Both the position numbers and the translations under genes were made by a program. From Chimaeribacter californicus (GTDB lineage: Bacteria > Pseudomonadota > Gammaproteobacteria > Enterobacterales > Enterobacteriaceae), in assembly GCF_002858675.1 (NCBI RefSeq), contig NZ_PJZF01000005.1, forward strand, positions 62,001-126,000: a DNA stretch of 64,000 nt, given 5' to 3'. Position 1 is the stretch's first letter; each line of letters opens with the position of its first letter. The notes beneath the pieces were generated by a model. It was not told the origin of the DNA. It made no database searches and saw nothing but the letters and a program-made list of their open reading frames with translations. Positions 59,162 to 64,000 of this stretch are shown here, piece by piece.

Positions 59162-59617
59162 TCAGCGTGGCGGGACGGGTCGCACTTCAAGCGTGATGCC
59201 CTCGACCGCCACCACCTCGACTTCCTCACCCGGCTGTACCGGCTGGGCGCAGTGCATGCGCCAGCTGCTGTCACCGATGGTGATGCGGCCATAGCCATTC
59301 TGTAACGGCGACGCCACGGTAGCGCGGGTGCCGATTAACTGCTCGCCGCGCCGGTTGAGCCGCCGGGCAGGGCGCTCAGCAGAACGGCGTGACAGCCAGT
59401 ACCACCAGCCTGCCGCCGCCAGCAGGGTCAGCAGGGCGAAGATCAGCGCTTGTGCCTCCCAGCCCAGCGGGATAATCCACACCAGCAGCCCGGTCAGCAT
59501 CGCGGCCATGCCGCTCCAGAGCAGGTAACCGCCGGCCCCAAGCATCTCCGCCACCAGCAGCACGCCGCCCAGCGACAGCCAGAACCAATGGGGGTGAATC
59601 ACCAGCGTCTGCCACAT
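59162..59617 (-). CDS. ybbJ: NfeD-like membrane protein YbbJ
   Basis: Short NfeD-family partner of the SPFH protein QmcA; 151 residues (E. coli 152). Three hydrophobic helices (WFWLSLGGVLLVAEMLGAGG, LWSGMAAMLTGLLVWIIPLG, ALIFALLTLLAAAGWWYWLS) precede an OB-fold domain (LIGTRATVASPLQNGYGRIT, GDSSWRMHCAQPVQPGEEVE). It starts 2 bp after the qmcA stop, so the two are an operon. Convergent with cueR. Confidence 0.95.
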   Translation of the reverse strand: MWQTLVIHPHWFWLSLGGVLLVAEMLGAGGYLLWSGMAAMLTGLLVWIIPLGWEAQALIFALLTLLAAAGWWYWLSRRSAERPARRLNRRGEQLIGTRATVASPLQNGYGRITIGDSSWRMHCAQPVQPGEEVEVVAVEGITLEVRPVPPR

Positions 59618-59619
59618 GA

Positions 59620-60525
59620 TTATTTTCCTTTGGTTTCGCCCAGTAACTCCGCGATGCCGCCAATCGACCCCATCAGGCTGGTGGCATCCACCGGCATCAT
59701 GATCACTTTGCTGTTGGGCGCCGAGCCGATCTGCTGCAACGCATCGGTGTATTTCTGTGCCACGAAATAGTTGATCGCCTGAATGTTCCCGGCGGCGATC
59801 GCCTCAGAAACCAGCTGGGTAGCCTGCGCTTCCGCCAGGGCCGCCCGTTCGCGAGCCTCAGCCTGCAGGAAGGCCGACTGGCGCTCCCCTTCCGCTTTCA
59901 GGATCTGGGACTGCTTGTCCCCCTCAGCGCGCAGGATCGCCGCCTGCCGCACCCCTTCCGCCTCCAGAATATAGGCGCGTTTGGTACGTTCTGCCTTCAT
60001 CTGGGCGTTCATCGAGTCAATCAGTTCTGCCGGTGGGCGCACGTCGCGGATCTCGATGCGGGTGATCTTGATGCCCCACGGATTGGTGGCCTCATCCACA
60101 ATCTGCAACAGCCGGGTATTGATGTTGTCACGCTGCGACAGCATCTCGTCAAGCTCCATCGAGCCGAGCACGGTACGGATGTTGGTCATCGTCAGGTTTA
60201 CAATCGCCAGCTCCAGGTTGCTCACCTCATAGGCGGCGCGTGCCGGGTCAATCACCTGAATAAAGCAGACCGCGTCAATCGAGACGTTGGCGTTATCACG
60301 CGAGATAATCTCCTGCGAGGGAATATCCAGCACCTGCTCCATCATGTTGATTTTACGGCCGACGCGGTCCATAAACGGCACCACCAGGTTCAGGCCGGGC
60401 ATCAGCGTTTTGGTGTAGCGGCCGAACCGCTCTACCGTCCACTGGTAGCCCTGCGGCACCGTTTTGACCCCGGCAAACACAATCACCAGCGCCAGCACCA
60501 CAATAATCGGAATCACGGTAAACAT
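59620..60525 (-). CDS. qmcA: SPFH/band-7 membrane protein QmcA
   Basis: Stomatin/prohibitin-like protein of membrane microdomains; linked to FtsH quality control. ATG 60525, 7 nt after AGGAG, is preferred to the GTG at 60531; 301 residues (E. coli 305). N-terminal helix [24 protein letters not shown] core [41 protein letters not shown], and a long coiled coil with repeated (I/Q)LKAEGE(R/K)Q units ([20 protein letters not shown]). Operon with ybbJ. Confidence 0.96.
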   Translation of the reverse strand: MFTVIPIIVVLALVIVFAGVKTVPQGYQWTVERFGRYTKTLMPGLNLVVPFMDRVGRKINMMEQVLDIPSQEIISRDNANVSIDAVCFIQVIDPARAAYEVSNLELAIVNLTMTNIRTVLGSMELDEMLSQRDNINTRLLQIVDEATNPWGIKITRIEIRDVRPPAELIDSMNAQMKAERTKRAYILEAEGVRQAAILRAEGDKQSQILKAEGERQSAFLQAEARERAALAEAQATQLVSEAIAAGNIQAINYFVAQKYTDALQQIGSAPNSKVIMMPVDATSLMGSIGGIAELLGETKGK

Positions 60526-60727
60526 AGTCACACTCCTGTCAGTCAGTCCTGAGGATCACAGGCGAAACCCTTTCGCCTTAACCGGCGGATCATGAACCTG
60601 ATGGCGAACACGGGCAAGGAACCGGCGATGATGGGTAAGAAAAACGGAAAAAGTGCATAAGAACAGGATGAAAAGGGCGGGGAGCCGGCCAGAACAGCCG
60701 GCTCCGGGGTGATGGATCGGGGCGGAA

Positions 60728-61585
60728 TCAGTAAAGCAGTGAATAGAGCTGGCGGCGGTATTTCGCCGCCAGCGCATCACCGGTGCCCAGCGCCGCGAGA
60801 ATGTCCATCAGCGTTTTACGTGCGCCGCCGTTGGCTGCCGCCAGATCTTTTTTCAGGAAGCCCATCAGCAGTTCCAGCGCCTCTTCATTGCGCCCGACCT
60901 GATGCAGTTGCAGCGCGAGTTTCAGCGCCAGATCGGCATCGTCCGGGGTCTCTGCCATCTGCTGTTGCAGTTGCTGAATCTCCGGGGTGTCAGCGGCCTG
61001 CTTCAGCAGTTCAATCTGCGCCACCAGCCCCTGGTAACGGGTGTCGCGGTCCTGCAACGGCACCACCGCCAGCACTGCTTCGGCATCGTCACTGCGGTTC
61101 AGCTGCAACTGAGTTTCCGCCAGCAGGAAACCGATCTCGCTGTTCTGGTTGCTGAGCTGCCACGCCTCTTTCAGCAGCGGCAACGCCTCGCTGTAACGCC
61201 CTTCCTGCATCAGTTCCGCGCCTTCGGCGGCCTTCAGCTCTTCCGGTTTCGGCAGCACTTTTTCCAGCAGGGCGCGTACTGCCGCTTCCGGCTGCGGCCC
61301 CTGGAAGCCGTCTACCGGCTGGCCCTCTTTGAACAGGTACACCGTCGGGATGGAGCGCAGGCCGAACTGGGAAGCGACCATTTGTTGTGCGTCACAATCC
61401 ACTTTTGCCAGCACGAACTGCCCGGCGTAGTCGGCGGCCAGCCGGTCGAGCAGCGGAGTGAGCTCCTGGCAATGCGGGCTGCGCTCAGACCAGAAATAGA
61501 ACAGCACCGGGACAGACATCGACTGTTCCAGCGTCTGGTGCAGGTTGGCTTCGGTAATCTCTACAACTGTGGCTTGTGCTAGCAT
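60728..61585 (-). CDS. cnoX: Chaperedoxin CnoX (YbbN)
   Basis: Thioredoxin-like holdase that protects proteins from over-oxidation by hypochlorous acid and hands them to GroEL or DnaK. ATG 61585 ([20 protein letters not shown]) behind GAGAG, 285 residues (E. coli 284). The Trx domain has SERSPHC in place of WCGPC, so it is not a normal thioredoxin. TPR repeats follow ([26 protein letters not shown]-like [19 protein letters not shown]). It ends [11 protein letters not shown]. Same strand as ybbO and qmcA. Confidence 0.96.
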   Translation of the reverse strand: MLAQATVVEITEANLHQTLEQSMSVPVLFYFWSERSPHCQELTPLLDRLAADYAGQFVLAKVDCDAQQMVASQFGLRSIPTVYLFKEGQPVDGFQGPQPEAAVRALLEKVLPKPEELKAAEGAELMQEGRYSEALPLLKEAWQLSNQNSEIGFLLAETQLQLNRSDDAEAVLAVVPLQDRDTRYQGLVAQIELLKQAADTPEIQQLQQQMAETPDDADLALKLALQLHQVGRNEEALELLMGFLKKDLAAANGGARKTLMDILAALGTGDALAAKYRRQLYSLLY

Positions 61586-61658
61586 GACATTCTCTCTCAT
61601 CCGTTTTAACGGTAGATGGGGGCGGCCTGTGGCGCTTCAACCCCCCGGTCCGATTGAT

Positions 61659-62438
61659 TTACCCGCCGCCGCCGCGCAGCAGCACATCCAGCACGCGGCC
61701 CGGCAGCACCCGGCGCAGCAGGCCGAGCGCATGGGCCACTAAGGTCACCGGGTAGCGCAGGCGGGCAGACGGGCTCTCTAAAGCATGGCGCAATTTGGGC
61801 AATACCGCCTCCGGCGGCAGGGTGAAACGTGCGGCAATGCCCGGATTTTTGACCGGCTTATCGTGTTGTGACTGGTTAACGTTCTGGGTGAAGCGGGTGC
61901 TCAGCGGGCCGGGCTCAATCAGGCTGACCTGAATGCCGGTGCCGTGCAGCTCCATGCGCAGCGTGTCAGACCACGCCTCCAGCGCATATTTGCTGGCGGC
62001 GTAGGCACCGCGGCCGGGGGTGCTGACCAGCCCCATCACCGAGCTGGTCTGGATGATGCGCCCCTCGCCGTGCGGCAGCATCGCCGGCAGCAGGCGCATG
62101 GTTAACTGGTGGACGCCGAACAGGTTGCTGGCAAACTGCCCCTCCAGCTGGCTGCGGCTCAGGGTGTTGAGCGGGCCGTAAACGCCGAACCCGGCGTTGT
62201 TGAACAGGCCATACAGCCGGTTGCCGGTCAGCGCCATTACCTCATCAGCGGCGCGATCGACGCTGGCCGGGTCATCCAGATCCAGCACCAGGCTCTCAAA
62301 CCCGAGCTGGCACAGGTTGCCGACATCCTCTTCTTTGCGGCAGGCCGCCAGCACCCGGTAACCGCGGTTGCGTAGCTCCTGGGCCGCAATCAGGCCGATG
62401 CCGCTGGAGCAGCCGGTAATCAATACCGCTTTTTGCAT
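61659..62438 (-). CDS. ybbO: SDR family NADP-dependent oxidoreductase YbbO
   Basis: Short-chain dehydrogenase; the E. coli homologue reduces aldehydes with NADPH. ATG 62438 gives 259 residues; an upstream in-frame TTG (62453) would restore the LTGKVMQK start seen in E. coli (269 residues), so the start is uncertain. Rossmann motif VLITGCSSGIG, NNAGFGVYGPL, catalytic Ser in QTSSVMGLVS and YAASK (Tyr/Lys). The C-terminus is Gly-rich (DVLLRGGGG). It starts 28 bp after the tesA stop: an operon tesA-ybbO. Confidence 0.94.
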   Translation of the reverse strand: MQKAVLITGCSSGIGLIAAQELRNRGYRVLAACRKEEDVGNLCQLGFESLVLDLDDPASVDRAADEVMALTGNRLYGLFNNAGFGVYGPLNTLSRSQLEGQFASNLFGVHQLTMRLLPAMLPHGEGRIIQTSSVMGLVSTPGRGAYAASKYALEAWSDTLRMELHGTGIQVSLIEPGPLSTRFTQNVNQSQHDKPVKNPGIAARFTLPPEAVLPKLRHALESPSARLRYPVTLVAHALGLLRRVLPGRVLDVLLRGGGG

Positions 62439-62466
62439 AACTTTACCTGTCAAAGGGCCCTATTTC

Positions 62467-63105
62467 TCAAGACGCATGATTTACTAAAGGATTCAGGCGC
62501 TCAGCCATCCAGCCGGCAATAAACGGCTGGGCATCCCGGTTGGGATGGAGGCCATCTTCCTGCATCCACTGCGGCTTGATCGCGACCTGTTCCATGAAAA
62601 ACGGCAGCAGCGGCACTTTGTACTGCGCCGCCAGCGCCGGGTAGATAGCGTAAAACGCATCGCCGTAACGGCGCCCGTAGTTGGGCGGCAAGCGGATCTG
62701 CATCAGCAATGGCTGGGCATCCGCCTGCTTCACCAGGGTAATAATCTTGCTCAGGGTTTGCTGAATGTCTTGCGGCGCAAAGCCGCGCAGGCCGTCATTC
62801 GCACCCAATTCAATCAACACCCAGCGCGGCTGGTGCTTTTTCAACAGGGCGGGCAGGCGCGCCAGCCCCTGGGTGGCGGTGTCGCCGCTGATGCTGGCGT
62901 TCACCACCTTTGGCGCGCCGGGCGAGGCCTGCCACTTGTCTGCCAGCAGTGACGGCCAGGCGTTCTCAAGGGGAATGCGGTAACCGGCGCTTAAACTATC
63001 GCCTAAAATCAACAGGGTATCGGCAGCGGCTGCCCGTACACTGAATACTCCCAACAGCAAAAGGAAGGGAAGATGCCAGCGGAAAACGTTCTTGAAGTTC
63101 ATCAT
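62467..63105 (-). CDS. tesA: Multifunctional acyl-CoA thioesterase I / protease I / lysophospholipase L1
   Basis: Periplasmic SGNH hydrolase. I choose ATG 63105 (or 63102), giving MMNFKNVFRWHLPFLLLLGV, signal cleaved before ADTLL; 212 residues (E. coli 208). The frame is open further upstream, but that part is only the complement of ybbA. Catalytic Ser in LLILGDSLSAGYR, Gly in SISGDT, Asn in ELGANDGLRG, Asp/His in EDGLHPNRDAQ. The first 33 bp overlap the divergent ybbA start. Confidence 0.96.
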   Translation of the reverse strand: MMNFKNVFRWHLPFLLLLGVFSVRAAAADTLLILGDSLSAGYRIPLENAWPSLLADKWQASPGAPKVVNASISGDTATQGLARLPALLKKHQPRWVLIELGANDGLRGFAPQDIQQTLSKIITLVKQADAQPLLMQIRLPPNYGRRYGDAFYAIYPALAAQYKVPLLPFFMEQVAIKPQWMQEDGLHPNRDAQPFIAGWMAERLNPLVNHAS

Positions 63106-63759
63106 CTTAGTAAACACGTCGGTCAGGGTGAGCACAGGCTTTCCATCCTTACCGGAGTTGACCTGCTTGTCAAACCCGCGCAGACCCTGGCACTGATTGG
63201 CGAGTCCGGCTCCGGCAAGTCCACGCTGCTCGGGATCCTCGCCGGGCTGGATGACGGCAGCGAAGGCGACGTGCGGCTGCTGGGGCACTCCCTGCCCGCG
63301 CTGGATGAAGAGGGGCGGGCCGCGCTGCGGGCGCAGAATGTCGGGTTTGTGTTCCAGTCATTCATGCTGGTGCCGACGCTGAACGCGCTGGAGAACGTGC
63401 AACTGCCGGCGTTGCTGCGGGGCGACAGCGAGGCCAAAAGCCGTGAACAGGCGGGTCAGTTGCTGGAACAGCTGGGGCTGGGGCAGCGGATGACCCACCT
63501 GCCGGCGCAGCTCTCCGGCGGCGAGCAGCAGCGGGTGGCGCTGGCGCGGGCCTTTATCGGCCACCCGAAAGTGCTGTTTGCCGATGAGCCGACCGGCAAC
63601 CTCGACCGCCAGACCGGCGACCGCATCGCCGATCTGCTGTTCTCCCTGAATCGCGACTACGCCACCACGCTGATTCTGGTGACCCACGATGCGCAACTGG
63701 CGGCCCGTTGCCAGCGTCGCCTGCGGCTGCGTGACGGCAAATTGCAGGAGGAAGCATGA
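63073..63759 (+). CDS. ybbA: ABC transporter ATP-binding protein YbbA
   Basis: ATPase of a LolD/MacB-type (type VII) ABC system with the permease YbbP. 228 residues, same as E. coli: MPAENVLEVHHLSKHVGQGE, Walker A GESGSGKST, Q-loop FVFQSFML, signature LSGGEQQR, Walker B VLFADEPTGNLD, switch LVTHDAQ. Ribosome site AAGGAAGGGAAG. Its first 33 bp are antisense to the tesA start. Its stop overlaps ybbP as ATGA. Confidence 0.97.
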   Translation: MPAENVLEVHHLSKHVGQGEHRLSILTGVDLLVKPAQTLALIGESGSGKSTLLGILAGLDDGSEGDVRLLGHSLPALDEEGRAALRAQNVGFVFQSFMLVPTLNALENVQLPALLRGDSEAKSREQAGQLLEQLGLGQRMTHLPAQLSGGEQQRVALARAFIGHPKVLFADEPTGNLDRQTGDRIADLLFSLNRDYATTLILVTHDAQLAARCQRRLRLRDGKLQEEA

Positions 63760-64000
63760 TCTGGCGCTGGTTCTGGCGCGAGTGGCGCTCGCCCTCGCTG
63801 TTGATTGTCTGGCTGGCGCTGACGCTGGCAGTGGCCTGTGTGCTGTCGCTCGGCACCATCAGTGACCGGATGGAAAAAGGGCTGAGCCAGCAAAGCCGCG
63901 ATTTTCTGGCGGCCGACCGGGTATTGCGCAGTGCCCACCCGGTGCCGGAGGGCTGGCTGTTGGAAGCGCGTCAGCAGGGGCTGACGGTCAGCCGGCAGAT
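63756..64000 (+). CDS. ybbP: ABC transporter permease YbbP (cut by right edge)
   Basis: First 81 codons of a large FtsX-type permease (about 800 residues in E. coli), partner of YbbA. ATG 63756 follows CAGGAGGAAGC and overlaps the ybbA stop (ATGA), so it is translationally coupled. Visible: MIWRWFWREWRSPSLLIVWL, the first transmembrane helix (about 18-36), then the start of the periplasmic domain (LAADRVLRSAHPVPEGWLLE). The remainder lies beyond the window. Confidence 0.95.
   Translation, partial: MIWRWFWREWRSPSLLIVWLALTLAVACVLSLGTISDRMEKGLSQQSRDFLAADRVLRSAHPVPEGWLLEARQQGLTVSRQ

Overview
The window is an ordinary, gap-free piece of chromosome from a member of the Enterobacterales. It follows the gene order of the E. 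coli cyo-bolA-tig-clpPX-lon-hupB-glnK-amtB-ffs-acrAB-dnaX-htpG-adk-ushA-copA-tesA stretch almost gene for gene. It is not E. coli itself. The Hha protein resembles Yersinia YmoA, CopA has three N-terminal metal-binding domains instead of two, a CdsH-type cysteine desulfhydrase sits opposite decR, and mscK, aes and the ylaC/maa genes are missing from their E. coli places. I infer the Yersiniaceae/Pectobacteriaceae side of the order (Serratia-, Gibbsiella- or Dickeya-like); the genus cannot be fixed by eye. I saw no tRNA, rRNA operon, insertion sequence, prophage or CRISPR array.

Layout. 1-5.0 kb (minus): cyoB (3' end outside the window), cyoA, ampG. 5.0-16.7 kb: yajG, then bolA, tig, clpP, clpX, lon, hupB, ppiD, ybaV and fadM on the plus strand, which is a protein-folding and proteolysis block. 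16.8-19.3 kb: queC and cdsH (minus), divergent from the regulator decR. 19.4-25 kb: mdlAB, then glnK-amtB behind a sigma-54 promoter. 25-27.6 kb: tesB, ybaY, atl and the 4.5S RNA gene ffs. 27.6-29.4 kb is an AT-rich patch with hha, tomB and one unrecognised gene. 29.4-32.7 kb is a zinc-starvation cluster: a Zur-type palindrome, a 43-codon membrane ORF, a three-gene zinc ABC importer and, facing it, rpmE2-rpmJ2 (zinc-sparing ribosomal proteins) behind a second Zur-type palindrome. 32.8-38 kb: acrB-acrA and divergent acrR with its operator. 38-49 kb: rsmS, a GlsB-type membrane protein, priC, ybaN, apt, dnaX, ybaB, recR, htpG, adk, hemH and gsk. 49-55.8 kb: ybaL, fsr, ushA, ybaK, the small RNA chiX and ybaP. 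55.9-64 kb: copA, cueR with its 19-bp-spacer operator, ybbJ, qmcA, cnoX, ybbO, tesA, and the divergent ybbA-ybbP (ybbP cut by the right edge).

Most of the window is housekeeping. The parts worth a second look are regulatory or accessory: the zinc-starvation cluster with its translationally coupled small ORF, an unrecognised 117-codon gene beside tomB, mutually exclusive hairpins in the tig leader, the dnaX frameshift signal, a possible frameshift site in copA, a ChiX homologue with a remodelled 5' half, and a structured segment after amtB. I found no clearly new multi-gene system.
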